NCBI RefSeq assembly: GCF_946998835.1
Contig: NZ_CAMQAZ010000018.1
Coordinates: forward strand, 1-49,752
Reading direction: 5' to 3'
DNA length: 49,752 bases
Origin: an uncultured Corynebacterium sp.
Lineage (GTDB): Bacteria > Actinomycetota > Actinomycetes > Mycobacteriales > Mycobacteriaceae
Shown here: positions 1-8,997 of the stretch, in pieces
Layout: every line of letters begins with the position of its first letter
How positions within the stretch are numbered: the stretch's first letter is position 1
Position numbers and translations under genes: made by a program
The notes under the pieces: generated by a model
The model's input: only the letters and a program-made list of their open reading frames with translations
What the model was told of the DNA's origin: nothing
Databases searched by the model: none

Positions 1-25
1 AGGGGTTCGATTCCCCTTAGCTCCA
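1..25 (+). tRNA. tRNA-Ala, 3' end only (cut by window edge)
   Basis: The first bases fit a T-arm (AGGGG stem, TTCGATT loop, CCCCT stem) followed by a 3' acceptor strand TAGCTCC and discriminator A. This acceptor strand is the one found in bacterial tRNA-Ala, including the T at position 70 that forms the G3:U70 identity pair. CCA is not encoded; the next bases are CAA. The anticodon lies outside the window, so the isoacceptor is unknown. Confidence 0.75.
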
Positions 26-32
26 CAAAAAT

Positions 33-65
33 ATCCCAGGTCACATCGCCGTGACCTGGGATTTT
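33..65. terminator. Intrinsic terminator, probably bidirectional
   Basis: A perfect 12-bp stem (33-44 with 51-62) closes a 6-base loop. It is followed by T residues on the plus strand and preceded by an A run that gives T residues on the minus strand. It lies between the tRNA and the convergent rsrA gene and can serve both. Confidence 0.85.
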
Positions 66-153
66 CGCATCAGCCCATCATCGCGTTACGCATCCGCCCA
101 TTATCGCACTGGGGGCATCGAAAGAATACGCGCCAAAAGCTAGCCGCCAGCAA

Positions 154-462
154 TTACCTGCGGTATTCCACCCGCGTATAGGACACGCGAATCCGAGTAG
201 TGATGCGCTGACGGAGATCCTCAGGAGCGGGTTGCTGACAGCACCGGCGCAGCAACCGTCGTATAGCCTGCTCGGAGCCAAATTCTTCCAAGCACTGCGG
301 ACACTTGTGAATGTGTTCCTCGAGAAAGCGGCGCTCCTCCGGATCGCATTCGCCATCTAAAAATGCGTGCAGGCGCGAGTGGACGTCCTGACAGAAAGCA
401 TCTTCACAGGCGTGTCCGCGCTCTGGCATCTGCTCCATATCTTGGCTCGACTCTCGGCTCAT
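154..462 (-). CDS. rsrA: Zinc-binding anti-sigma factor, RsrA/RshA family
   Basis: This 102-residue protein carries the ZAS signature H50-x3-C54-x2-C57, with a further Cys at position 24. In this family the cysteines and histidine bind zinc in reducing conditions; disulfide stress releases the bound sigma factor. The ATG overlaps the stop of the upstream sigma gene by 4 bp (ATGA), so translation is probably coupled and the two proteins made in ratio. The C-terminus is Arg-rich. The name rests on the motif and on the SigH/SigR neighbour; partner specificity is inferred. Confidence 0.9.
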   Translation of the reverse strand: MSRESSQDMEQMPERGHACEDAFCQDVHSRLHAFLDGECDPEERRFLEEHIHKCPQCLEEFGSEQAIRRLLRRCCQQPAPEDLRQRITTRIRVSYTRVEYRR

Positions 463-1097
463 CGCGGAGAATCTCCCTTCTCTTCTTTCAAGAATCCACG
501 TTCCACAGCTACGTTGTGCAACGCGTCTCGGAGCTGTTTTCTTCCACGGTGCAACCGGCTCATCACAGTTCCGATGGGAGTATCCATGATTTCGGCGATT
601 TCCTTGTAGGGCAATCCCTCGACATCGGCGTAGTAGACCACCATCCGATAGTCCTCTTTAAGGCTCATCAAGGCGTCGCGAATTTCCTCGTCAGGAAGCT
701 TTTCCAGAGCCTCTACCTCAGCAGAGCGCAGCCCCATCGAAGTGTGCGACGCGGTTTCCGCAATCTGCGAATCCGTGATGTCATCGGTGGCGTACTCGGC
801 GGGACGGCGCTGCGCCTTGCGATAGTTATTGATGTACGCATTCGTCAAGATGCGGTACATCCACGCCTTCAGATTCGTGCCCGGCTTATAAGAGCGGAAA
901 CCCTGAAAAGCCTTGATGTAAGTCTCCTGCACCAGGTCCTCGGCATCGGCGGGGTTGCGAGTCATCCGCAGTGCCGCCCCATAGAGCTGGTCCAAAAGCG
1001 GCATGGCATCACGCTCAAAGCGCTGCGCAAGCTCTTCATCCGACTCATCAGTCCGGACGGCCGATGTTCCTGTCTGATCACCTGACATGCTACTCAT
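459..1097 (-). CDS. sigH: ECF sigma factor SigH/SigR
   Basis: This is a 212-residue group 4 sigma factor. Region 2 reads LYGAALRMTRNPADAEDLVQ and continues to the RILTNAYINNYR segment. Region 4 contains LPYKEIAEIMDTPIGTVMSR, a typical helix-turn-helix. SigH of mycobacteria and corynebacteria directs the thioredoxin, mycothiol and heat/oxidative stress response and is held by the anti-sigma factor encoded next to it. Two in-frame ATGs exist, at 1097 and 1088. An AGGA sits about 8 bases before the second, so the shorter start is equally plausible. I could not find a convincing autoregulatory GGAA/GTT promoter in the 89-bp gap to the divergent ybaK. Confidence 0.93.
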   Translation of the reverse strand: MSSMSGDQTGTSAVRTDESDEELAQRFERDAMPLLDQLYGAALRMTRNPADAEDLVQETYIKAFQGFRSYKPGTNLKAWMYRILTNAYINNYRKAQRRPAEYATDDITDSQIAETASHTSMGLRSAEVEALEKLPDEEIRDALMSLKEDYRMVVYYADVEGLPYKEIAEIMDTPIGTVMSRLHRGRKQLRDALHNVAVERGFLKEEKGDSPR

Positions 1098-1186
1098 CCT
1101 AAAACATCCTCACTTCGGACTCGGCCACACCCCACATAACCAGGCGATTCGCTGCGACGCTAAACCCGTGTGCAACGATAGAAACC

Positions 1187-1699
1187 ATGTCGAAGAAGTC
1201 TGCCAAGAAATCCGCTGCCGCCACCCCGGCCATTGCCTTCTGCCAGAACGCGGGAATCGACTTCCACGTCCACCAATTCCCCCACGGCAGCGACAACTTC
1301 GGCGAAGAGGCCGCCTCCTGGCTGCTCGAGCACCTCGGAGTAGAACCCGAACGCATCTTCAAAACACTCATCATTGAGCTATCCGGCAAACGCACTGGGC
1401 TGGGCATCGCCGTCGTCCCCGCCACCGGAATGCTCAATCTCAAGGCCGCCGCGGCAGCTCTCGGCGCTTCCAAAGCCGCCATGGCCGACCCCCATGATGC
1501 GTCACTCGCCACCGGCTACATCCCCGGAGGGATCTCACCGCTCGGAGGTCGCCGCAAACTCCCCACAGTCATCGATGAAACAGCCACCCTCGCCGACACT
1601 GTGTTTGTTTCCGGTGGTCGCCGCGGATGGGACATCGAACTGTCCCCCACCGATCTGATTTCGCTTTGCGACGCCACGGTCGCCGACATCGCCCGCTAA
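1187..1699 (+). CDS. ybaK: YbaK/EbsC-family Cys-tRNA(Pro) deacylase
   Basis: The 170-residue protein has the YbaK-type aminoacyl-tRNA deacylase fold. Signatures include VVPATGMLNLKAAAAALGAS and the conserved GYIPGGISPLGGRRKLPT stretch in the second half. The family hydrolyses Cys wrongly attached to tRNA-Pro and so protects translation. The N-terminus is Lys/Ala-rich (MSKKSAKKSAAATPA). The gene is transcribed divergently from sigH and stands alone, with SRAP convergent 72 bp downstream. The exact tRNA substrate is inferred from the family. Confidence 0.92.
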   Translation: MSKKSAKKSAAATPAIAFCQNAGIDFHVHQFPHGSDNFGEEAASWLLEHLGVEPERIFKTLIIELSGKRTGLGIAVVPATGMLNLKAAAAALGASKAAMADPHDASLATGYIPGGISPLGGRRKLPTVIDETATLADTVFVSGGRRGWDIELSPTDLISLCDATVADIAR

Positions 1700-1771
1700 C
1701 CCCGCGGCTACTCCGGTAACCTGCAACCTGCTCCTACTAAAAACTAGTCCCCACCAGCCCTAAACCCAGCA

Positions 1772-2467
1772 CTAAAACAGCTCCTCGTTTTGGCCGGGCA
1801 CTGCACCATCGGGCGCATCCAGCAGCTGCGGTCCCTCAATCGCGACATTGCCAACAGCGCGGTTGACCGGGCGGATTGTCAGATTGTCCACTACCTCCGC
1901 GCTAGTCATGCCAACGTCTCCATTAGCTGCCCAGGCCGAGAAATCCAGCCAGTCGCTGACTTCGTCGTCGGCAAGCACGCGCGGCATGCGGTGATGCAGG
2001 TCCCCGAGCTTTCCCACGGCATCGGTGGTGAGAATCGTGGCCGAGACGATGTCTCCCCATCGCGCCCACAGGCCTGCGACGGTGAAATGCGGCGCGTCCT
2101 CACCGAAGCTGACGAAGTAGGGTTGGCGGTCTTTCCACTCGTACCAACCATTCATGGGGATTGCGCAGGGCAGGCCGTCCCGGAAAGTCGGCTTGGACTG
2201 CCACGTTTCCGCGCGAGCGTTGAAGAATGGTGTCGTTGGAGTTTCACGGGCCCACTGAGGAATCAAACCCCAGCGCACGGTGGCTGCAATGGTACCTGTG
2301 CGGCCGGGATGTTCGCGGGCAAGTGCCACAATCGGCATGGTCGGGCCGATGTTATAGCGGGCGGTGGGCAACGGACCGTCGGCACGCACGGGTGCCAAAC
2401 CGGGGATATCAGCGACGGTGCTGAGCAGTTCCTCAGCGACTGTGAAATTGACGAAACGACCACACAT
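1772..2467 (-). CDS. SRAP-family abasic-site DNA-protein crosslink protein (YedK/HMCES type)
   Basis: I place the start at 2467 rather than the upstream 2527 start because SRAP proteins need Cys2 as the N-terminal nucleophile, and translation from 2467 gives MCGRF. The 231-residue product also shows the NARAET motif, the CAIPMNGWYEW motif and HHRMP, which hold the catalytic Asn, Glu and His of the family. Members crosslink covalently to abasic sites in single-stranded DNA and shield them. No good ribosome binding site is visible for either start. The gene is divergent from aroA and corresponds in order to Rv3226c. Confidence 0.93.
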   Translation of the reverse strand: MCGRFVNFTVAEELLSTVADIPGLAPVRADGPLPTARYNIGPTMPIVALAREHPGRTGTIAATVRWGLIPQWARETPTTPFFNARAETWQSKPTFRDGLPCAIPMNGWYEWKDRQPYFVSFGEDAPHFTVAGLWARWGDIVSATILTTDAVGKLGDLHHRMPRVLADDEVSDWLDFSAWAANGDVGMTSAEVVDNLTIRPVNRAVGNVAIEGPQLLDAPDGAVPGQNEELF

Positions 2468-2537
2468 ACCAACTGATTGTGCCGGTAGCTCCCCCTCTAG
2501 TCGAGGTCTGAAGCGGAAGTGTTCCATAATTGGTTAT

Positions 2538-4016
2538 GTGTGTTCCCAAAATCAGAATTGGTCCGCCCCTACTGTAAGTGTCGACGGTGCCGAATCCGGT
2601 CGACGGCCCTTTAGCGCCACGGTGCAGATTGCCGGCTCGAAGTCGATTACGAACCGTGCACTTGTCATTGCGGCGCTGTCCTCGACACCATCGGTTATCC
2701 ATGGTGCGCTGCGCTCTCGCGATACCGATCTTATGATTCGCGCACTGCAGGCCCTGGGAACTGACATTATTTCCGACTCGACATACTCGGGTGCCCCGAA
2801 CCACACGCTGCGCGTCACCCCGCGCATGCTCCGCGGTGGTGTCGTGGAATGTGGTCTGGCAGGTACGGTCATGCGCTTCGTGCCTCCGATTGCTGCTCTG
2901 GCGCAGGGCTCGGTGTTCTTCGAAGGCGATACAGAGGCCAAGGCTCGCCCGATGTCAGCTGTGCTGGATGCGCTGCGCAGCCTCGGTGTGAGTATCTCTG
3001 GCAACGGCCTTCCTTTCACGGTCAATCCGCAGGGGCCGAACCAGGGCAATCGCCTGGGCGACTCGGTCCAGGAGCAGGACCTGCCGGATATCGGCGGCGA
3101 GGTGGAGATTGATGCTTCGGCGTCGAGCCAGTTCGTCTCAGGTCTGCTGCTGTCGGCTCCGCGCTATGGCCGTGGCCTGGTGCTGCGCCCGACCGGTGAG
3201 ATTCCGTCGCGCCCACACATCGACATGACGCTGGATATGCTCCGTGAGGCCGGTGTGCAGGTCGACGAGACTACGGAGGAGACTCCCGAGGGTTCGCGCA
3301 CAACGTTCACCATTCACCCCACCGAAATGATGGGGCTCACCTGGCAGGTCGAGCCCGACCTGTCCAACGCCGCCGCCTTCCTGGCCGCTGCGGCTGTCAC
3401 TGGTGGCAGCGTCACTGTGCCCGACTGGCCGGAGCACACCACGCAGCCTGGCGACCGCATCCGCGACATCCTCACCGCCATGGGCGCTACCGTGACGTTC
3501 AACCGTCACGAGGGTGGCCGTACCAGCCTCACCGTCGTGGGCCCGAAGCCGTCGGAGCTGCGTGGAATCACGATGGACATGTCCGAGATTGGCGAGCTGA
3601 CCCCAACAGTCGCCGCCATTGCAGCGCTCGCCACCACGCGCACCGAGCTGACGGGCATCGCACACCTACGCGGTCACGAAACCAACCGTCTCGCCGCGCT
3701 CACCACGGAAATCAACCGCCTCGGCGGGCGCGCCACCGAGCTTGACGACGGCATTGCGATTGACCCCGTCCCACTCCACGGTGGCCTCTGGCACAGCTAC
3801 GCTGACCACCGCATGGCCACTGCCGGTGCCATCATTGGCCTGCGCACGGAGGGCGTGGAAGTCGAGAATATCGCTACCACCGCCAAGACCATGCCCGGCT
3901 TCGACCTGCGCTGGCTGGAGATGCTCAGTCTGGCCTCCCCCACCCCAAGCTCGTTGGAGAAGTCGGTCGAGGCTCGACTCGACGGCATGGAGGAAGAAAC
4001 CGAGGCAGGTAAATAG
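2538..4016 (+). CDS. aroA: 3-phosphoshikimate 1-carboxyvinyltransferase (EPSP synthase)
   Basis: AroA joins shikimate-3-phosphate and phosphoenolpyruvate in the sixth shikimate step. Family motifs are GSKSITNRALV near the N-terminus, LAGTVMRFVPP, RPHIDMTLDML and the C-terminal YADHRMATAGA. The open frame extends upstream to 2364 but would overlap the divergent SRAP gene. I choose GTG 2538, which starts 9 codons before the conserved SAPT segment. The protein (492 residues) is longer than the usual 430, owing to an insertion before EIDASASSQF and a charged C-terminal tail. rsgA follows after 2 bp, so the two are co-transcribed. The start is less certain than the function. Confidence 0.93.
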   Translation: MCSQNQNWSAPTVSVDGAESGRRPFSATVQIAGSKSITNRALVIAALSSTPSVIHGALRSRDTDLMIRALQALGTDIISDSTYSGAPNHTLRVTPRMLRGGVVECGLAGTVMRFVPPIAALAQGSVFFEGDTEAKARPMSAVLDALRSLGVSISGNGLPFTVNPQGPNQGNRLGDSVQEQDLPDIGGEVEIDASASSQFVSGLLLSAPRYGRGLVLRPTGEIPSRPHIDMTLDMLREAGVQVDETTEETPEGSRTTFTIHPTEMMGLTWQVEPDLSNAAAFLAAAAVTGGSVTVPDWPEHTTQPGDRIRDILTAMGATVTFNRHEGGRTSLTVVGPKPSELRGITMDMSEIGELTPTVAAIAALATTRTELTGIAHLRGHETNRLAALTTEINRLGGRATELDDGIAIDPVPLHGGLWHSYADHRMATAGAIIGLRTEGVEVENIATTAKTMPGFDLRWLEMLSLASPTPSSLEKSVEARLDGMEEETEAGK

Positions 4017-4018
4017 CA

Positions 4019-5065
4019 GTGGCAGCACGCAGGCGTGGACGGCAATGGGACGAGTCCGATGTACGTATCCGCCCCGGTAGAGGGTCGCGGCCGCGGACGA
4101 AGGATCGCCCCAGCCACGCCGATGCCCGCTGGGGCATGGTGGTGACCAAGGACCGTGGCCGTTGGGGTGTAGTCCTCGATGAGAATCCGGATGTTGTTGT
4201 GACCTGCATGCGCGCCCGCGAGCTGGGCCGCACCAATATTGTTGTCGGCGACCGCGTTGGTGTCGTAGGTGATGTCAGTGGCCGCAAGGGGACGCTGGCT
4301 CGCATCGTTAAGCTAGCGGAGCGCAGCACAGTTTTGCGTCGCACTGCCGATGACAACGACCCGTATGAGCGCATTGTCGTCGCCAATGCCAGCCTGCTGC
4401 TCATTGTGTGTGCTGTCGCCGATCCTGAGCCCCGCACCGGTTTTGTGGAACGCGCGCTGGTGGCTGCCTATGCCGGCGGTGTCCGCCCGGTGCTCTGCCT
4501 GACTAAGTCGGATCTTGCCGATCCGCAGGAGTTTGCCGGGGAGTTCTCCGCGCTGGGAGTGGATGTCGTTGTCTGCGGTATCAATGATGACCTGGCTCCC
4601 CTGCTAGAGCTCATCGATGTTCCAGGACGCGTCACCGCTTTGGTTGGGCATTCCGGTGTGGGTAAATCCACCCTCGTCAACCGGATTGTTCCCGAAGCCA
4701 ACCGGGAGACCGGAGAAGTCAGTGGCGTGGGTAAGGGCCGCCATACCTCCACGCAGTCGGTGGCGCTGGTGTTGCCGTCGCAAAGCGCTGACGATGCGGC
4801 ATCGTGGATTATTGACACTCCAGGCATTCGTTCCTTTGGGCTGGCTCATGTGACGCCAGAGACGCTGCTGGCGGCATTTCCAGATATCCAGGCGGCGACG
4901 GACGAGTGCCCGCGTGGCTGCACGCATTTGGGGCCGCCTGCGGATCCGGAGTGTGCCCTCGACAAGCTGGAGGGAGTTCAGCAGCGTCGAGCGATGGCTG
5001 TGCGTCGCCTGTTGAATGCCATCGGCGACAACGAGGACTGGGAGCTGGACATTGAAAGAGACTAG
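4019..5065 (+). CDS. rsgA: Small ribosomal subunit biogenesis GTPase RsgA
   Basis: This is a circularly permuted GTPase of 348 residues with an N-terminal OB-like domain, the G4 motif TKSD, then the P-loop GHSGVGKST and G3 DTPG. A C-terminal zinc motif contains CPRGCTHLGPPADPECAL. RsgA helps final maturation of the 30S subunit. The start is GTG, two bases after the aroA stop, with GAGGCAGG upstream as ribosome binding site. The N-terminus is Arg-rich and basic. Its 3' end overlaps the start of the ClC gene. Confidence 0.94.
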   Translation: MAARRRGRQWDESDVRIRPGRGSRPRTKDRPSHADARWGMVVTKDRGRWGVVLDENPDVVVTCMRARELGRTNIVVGDRVGVVGDVSGRKGTLARIVKLAERSTVLRRTADDNDPYERIVVANASLLLIVCAVADPEPRTGFVERALVAAYAGGVRPVLCLTKSDLADPQEFAGEFSALGVDVVVCGINDDLAPLLELIDVPGRVTALVGHSGVGKSTLVNRIVPEANRETGEVSGVGKGRHTSTQSVALVLPSQSADDAASWIIDTPGIRSFGLAHVTPETLLAAFPDIQAATDECPRGCTHLGPPADPECALDKLEGVQQRRAMAVRRLLNAIGDNEDWELDIERD

Positions 5066-6437
5066 CCACACCGATTCGGCGGAGACATCCTCTGAAACCT
5101 CAGCAAACTCTGAACCGGTGAAGGATACCACCGGCCTCTACCCGCCTCCCGGCAGCTGGATTCGACTGTGCATCTACACGCTGATTGTCGGACTTGCTAC
5201 GGGACTCGGAGCCGCCGGCCTCGCGCTGATTATGCACGGCATCGAGTACGCGGTGTACGGGCAGCACGAGGGTGACGTTGCCGTCGTAACCGATGGCACC
5301 ACTGGCCTCCAGCGCTTTGTTGGAATTGTGTTGGCGGGACTGATTGCGGGACCGATGTGGGCGGCGCTGCGCACAAAGGCCAAGCCCATTGAGAGCGTTG
5401 AGGCGGGCATGAACGGTCGTCCCATGCCGGTGTGGTCAACCCTTATCAATGTGTTTTTGCAGATGGGAACTGTGGCCGCAGGCGCATCGATGGGACGCGA
5501 GAATGCCCCACGCGAGCTCGGTGCGATGGTGGCCTCGCAGATGTCACATCGGCTGCACATCGATCCGCTGCACCGCCGTATTTTGGTGGCAGCGGCGGCC
5601 GGTGCTGGCCTCGGCGCGATTTATCACATCCCGCTGGCTGGGGCGATTTTCTCCTTGGAAATTCTGCTGGGATCGCTGAGTATTACTGCGGTGATGGTGG
5701 TGCTGGCGTGTTCGGCGATTGCCACAGTGACCTCGGGCATTGTGGTCGGGAGTAGCCCGCTCTACAGCCCGATTAATCTCTCAGACGGCTGGGGCAACCT
5801 CGGCGCGGCACTGCTCCTCGGCGTTGTCTGTGGTGCCATTGGCTACGCGTTTCGCATTGTCTCCTCGCGAGTGATGGACAAGGCACCAACCGGCTGGCAT
5901 TCCGCCTGGGCTATCCCCCTCGCGTTCACGCTAGTTGGCGTGATCTCGCTGTGGATTCCAGAAGTGTTGGGCAACGGCCGCATCGCTGCAACCACAGTTC
6001 TTATGGACCGTCCACTGCTAGGGTTCGCGGTCATGCTGCTGATTGCCAAAACCGTCGCAGTGCTGGTGACCTTCCGCTCCGGCGCCGTCGGTGGCCTGCT
6101 AACTCCCGGCTTTGCCCTCGGCGCACTCAGTGGCTTCATCATCGGCTGCTTCGTGCAACCGTTGATGCCCTCAATTCCACTCAGTGACTTCGCGATTCTC
6201 GGTGCCGCGGCATTCCTGTCGGCCTCCATGGCAGCTCCGCTGTTCGCATTGATTGTCACTGTGGAATTCACAGGCCAAAACTCCTCGGCTTACCTGGCGC
6301 TCTTCCTCGCTGCGGCCACGGCGACACTGACCGTGACCGTGATCCGTGCGTGGTTGCAGCTACCGCACAAGCAGTCGATGCCATGGAACCGTAAGCCTGC
6401 GGTCGCGACGGCTATTCGCAAGCGGGTCGACGGCTAA
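5052..6437 (+). CDS. ClC-family chloride channel/transporter, divergent
   Basis: This polytopic membrane protein of about 461 residues has ClC landmarks. GRENAPRELGA stands in place of GREGP, so the gating Glu is kept; PLAGAIFSLEI matches the ClcA segment that ends in two glutamates; GGLLTPGFALG stands in place of GxFxP. The GSGIP motif is not recognisable. I choose TTG 5052 because GGGAG lies 7 bases upstream and the upstream ATG (5016) would lie deeper in rsgA. The N-terminal 30 residues are Ser/Thr/Glu-rich and soluble. By eye the internal proton glutamate (E203 of E. coli ClcA) is replaced by Ile. The stop overlaps the convergent desaturase stop by 4 bp. Confidence 0.88.
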   Translation: MKETSHTDSAETSSETSANSEPVKDTTGLYPPPGSWIRLCIYTLIVGLATGLGAAGLALIMHGIEYAVYGQHEGDVAVVTDGTTGLQRFVGIVLAGLIAGPMWAALRTKAKPIESVEAGMNGRPMPVWSTLINVFLQMGTVAAGASMGRENAPRELGAMVASQMSHRLHIDPLHRRILVAAAAGAGLGAIYHIPLAGAIFSLEILLGSLSITAVMVVLACSAIATVTSGIVVGSSPLYSPINLSDGWGNLGAALLLGVVCGAIGYAFRIVSSRVMDKAPTGWHSAWAIPLAFTLVGVISLWIPEVLGNGRIAATTVLMDRPLLGFAVMLLIAKTVAVLVTFRSGAVGGLLTPGFALGALSGFIIGCFVQPLMPSIPLSDFAILGAAAFLSASMAAPLFALIVTVEFTGQNSSAYLALFLAAATATLTVTVIRAWLQLPHKQSMPWNRKPAVATAIRKRVDG

Positions 6438-7774
6438 CCACGCGCGGCAGAGTGCGTCGAGCGACCGGTGTAGGCCCGAACAATATCGCGGACACCGGGA
6501 CGAAGACGGCGGAGCATTCGCAGCCCCGTCGCTAAGCCCTTACGCGGCGTGGAACCTGACTGAAGCACCGCTTCCACCTGCGGGTTCTTCGCAAATGCCG
6601 CCTCGGACCGCACCTCCGGAGCGTTGTCCGGATCAGCCATCAAGAAACGGTCCGGCAAGGACAACTTCAGCAGCGTGCGCTGCACCTGGAAGAACTGCTT
6701 CGGGAACGAGCCTGTGTTGTACGGCAAATCGTACTCCCGGCAAATCTGCTGAACCTGCTTTGAAATCTGCGCAAGGCGGTTGGATGGCATATCCGGGTAG
6801 AGGTGATGCTCGATTTGGTAATTCAGGTTTCCAGAGAGCACCGACAGCGCCAGCCCACCGTGGAAATTCGCCGAGCCCAGCATTTGGCGCAAGTACCACT
6901 CATTCTTGTCTTCGGTGTTGTACTGCTCCTTAGTGAAAGTCTCTGCATCATCCGGGAAGTGACCGCAGAAGATGACTGCGTAGGCCCACAGATTGCGGGC
7001 GAGGTTGGCCATCATGTTCGCAAATGCCACCTCTCGGTAGCGCGGACCCGCCATCGCAGGGAACAGAACATAGTCCTTGAGCACCTGGCGCCCTGACTTA
7101 TTCACGACCTCCATAAGCTGTGGTCGAGCCTCTTCCCAGGTTTTCTTGCCTGCGAACACGCGGCCGAGCTCAACGTCGTAGAAGGCCACCGCCCATTGGA
7201 AGAGGCTGGCCAAGACCACATTCGACACTGGCTGCAGCAGCGTCGAGGGCTTCCAATGGCGATCTCGAGTCACGCGCAAAATGCCGTATCCTACATCGTT
7301 GTCCATGCCGAGGACATTGGTGTACTTGTGGTGGACGAAGTTATGGGAGTGCTTCCACCCGCTGGACGGACAGGAGTTATCCCATTCCCAGGTAGAAGAG
7401 TGAATTTCGGGGTCGTTCATCCAGTCCCACTGACCGTGCATGGTGTTATGACCGATTTCGAGGTTCTCTAGAATCTTCGCCAACCCCAGCGCAGAAGCAC
7501 CGGCCCACTTGAAGCCCCAGTGCGCAGTGTTCTTCCACGACTTGGGCAATAGCCCCAACTTGTTCAATGCCATACCTGCGGTTGGCACCATCAGCAGACC
7601 TCGGCCGGTCACTTCAAGAGTGCGCTGAATGCGGATAAGCGTACGGATGTAGCGCGCATCCTTCTGCCCCAGCGAATCGCGGTGTTGCTTTTCAATCTCC
7701 GCAAACCGACGCCCAATCTCCGCGACGTCTTCTTCACTTAAGTGGGCGTAGGATGCGATATCGGAAATGGCCAT
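6434..7774 (-). CDS. desA3: Acyl-CoA/fatty acid desaturase, DesA3-like
   Basis: A membrane di-iron desaturase of 446 residues with three histidine boxes: GHNTMHGQ (from residue 109), HSHNFVHHKYTN (from residue 142) and QIEHHLYP in the C-terminal half. DesA3 (Rv3229c) of M. tuberculosis makes oleoyl-CoA from stearoyl-CoA with electrons from the partner oxidoreductase Rv3230c. Here the reductase gene lies 70 bp upstream on the same strand, which supports the same pairing. Substrate and double-bond position are inferred from the family. The gene stop overlaps the ClC stop by 4 bp and no terminator hairpin is visible there. Confidence 0.92.
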   Translation of the reverse strand: MAISDIASYAHLSEEDVAEIGRRFAEIEKQHRDSLGQKDARYIRTLIRIQRTLEVTGRGLLMVPTAGMALNKLGLLPKSWKNTAHWGFKWAGASALGLAKILENLEIGHNTMHGQWDWMNDPEIHSSTWEWDNSCPSSGWKHSHNFVHHKYTNVLGMDNDVGYGILRVTRDRHWKPSTLLQPVSNVVLASLFQWAVAFYDVELGRVFAGKKTWEEARPQLMEVVNKSGRQVLKDYVLFPAMAGPRYREVAFANMMANLARNLWAYAVIFCGHFPDDAETFTKEQYNTEDKNEWYLRQMLGSANFHGGLALSVLSGNLNYQIEHHLYPDMPSNRLAQISKQVQQICREYDLPYNTGSFPKQFFQVQRTLLKLSLPDRFLMADPDNAPEVRSEAAFAKNPQVEAVLQSGSTPRKGLATGLRMLRRLRPGVRDIVRAYTGRSTHSAARG

Positions 7775-7844
7775 AGGAAGAGTCCAGACTCCTTGAGGTA
7801 GTTTCTCCTGGTTAAGGCAGGTTTAAAGTAGGTGCGGGGTGAAT

Positions 7845-8909
7845 TTACAGCTCTATGCTCGCGTGCCCTGCTGGCGCGCAGACACACGTTCGGACGCGCT
7901 CTCCTGCCGCAAACGTCGCGCCCGTGCGGATGTCCCGCGCCGCGCCGTCGGAAAGTTGCTGCACGCACGTCGCGCAAATTCCCATCCGGCAGCCGTACGG
8001 CAGGTCAACCCCGATGCTCTCGGCTGCTTCCAGAATGGTGGTTGCCCCATCCACGTCGGTATCACCGCGGCTGCCGAAACTCACCGTGCCGCCGACTTCT
8101 CCCGCCGCGGTTCGGTCGACGGTGAAACGTTCCGTTCGCAGTCCTGGGAAGTCCCGCTCGAGGGTTTTCAACAGCTCAACCGGGCCACATGCATAGGCGC
8201 TTGACGACGACGCCAGCGCCCCAAAATCCGCAATGATGTCGGTGACTGCAGCAGCGTCAATCCGCGGTTGCGTCTCCGTATTGCGTGTATGCAGGCGATA
8301 CTTCAGCGGATTGCGGGCACTGCTCTGCTCTAGCTCGCGCAGTTCGTTGACAAACACAGCTTCTTCCTCACCGCGGTAGGAATGAATGTGCTCAACTTCC
8401 ACTGCGGCGTTACGGGCGACAAGATCGCGCAGCATGGACATCACCGGGGTTACGCCAGAGCCCGCGGTAACAAACGCAATGCGCGTTGGAAGTGGTTCCG
8501 TGAGGTAGAAATCTCCTGCTGGGGCGGCCAGTCGGACAACCGTGCCCGGCTTAACATTGGCGACAAGGTGCTGTGACACGTAACCGTCATTGAGAGCACG
8601 AATGTTGATAGTCAACAGCCCGTCGTGAGGCTGTGGCGCATTCGTCAGCGAGTAGGAGCGCCACAGGAATTTTCCGCTGACCTCAACACCGAGTCCAATG
8701 AACTGGCCGGGTTTGAAATCCGTGGGCATCCCCCATCCCGGCCGGATTACCAACTCTGCCGAAGTGGGGGATGTGGGATTAATTGCCTGGATCTGCCCGC
8801 GCAGCTCGCGGCTCGACCACAGCGGATTAAGCAAGTGCGTGTAGTCATCGGGCAAAAGTGGCGTGGATAAATGCTTAAACACTTGGGTAACCCTAGTCTT
8901 AATTCCCAT
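7845..8909 (-). CDS. Ferredoxin-NAD(P)H oxidoreductase for the desaturase (Rv3230c-like)
   Basis: This 354-residue flavoprotein is a fused electron-transfer chain. It has an FAD domain with RSYSLTN, an NAD(P)H domain with GSGVTPVMSML, and a C-terminal plant-type [2Fe-2S] ferredoxin domain with PYGCRMGICATC and a last Cys in RTCVC. It passes electrons from NAD(P)H to the desaturase encoded immediately downstream. About 40 N-terminal residues precede the FAD barrel, as in Rv3230c. It is the first gene of the two-gene operon, so the regulatory DNA should lie in the gene-free region just above it. Confidence 0.92.
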   Translation of the reverse strand: MGIKTRVTQVFKHLSTPLLPDDYTHLLNPLWSSRELRGQIQAINPTSPTSAELVIRPGWGMPTDFKPGQFIGLGVEVSGKFLWRSYSLTNAPQPHDGLLTINIRALNDGYVSQHLVANVKPGTVVRLAAPAGDFYLTEPLPTRIAFVTAGSGVTPVMSMLRDLVARNAAVEVEHIHSYRGEEEAVFVNELRELEQSSARNPLKYRLHTRNTETQPRIDAAAVTDIIADFGALASSSSAYACGPVELLKTLERDFPGLRTERFTVDRTAAGEVGGTVSFGSRGDTDVDGATTILEAAESIGVDLPYGCRMGICATCVQQLSDGAARDIRTGATFAAGERVRTCVCAPAGHASIEL

Positions 8910-8997
8910 TTCCTAACCCCTTTTGACAGCCGGAGACAAGCGAGAGATAACACCGTTTATCTGTAGGTATACCTTGGAGCGATATAATGTTACCCAC

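Noticed and set aside
2364..2537. Upstream extension of aroA
   Set aside because: It lies inside the divergent SRAP gene and does not resemble EPSP synthase.
8965..8974. AGGTATACCT considered as an iron (DtxR) box
   Set aside because: The half-sites are too close; the DtxR consensus has seven bases between AGGT and ACCT.
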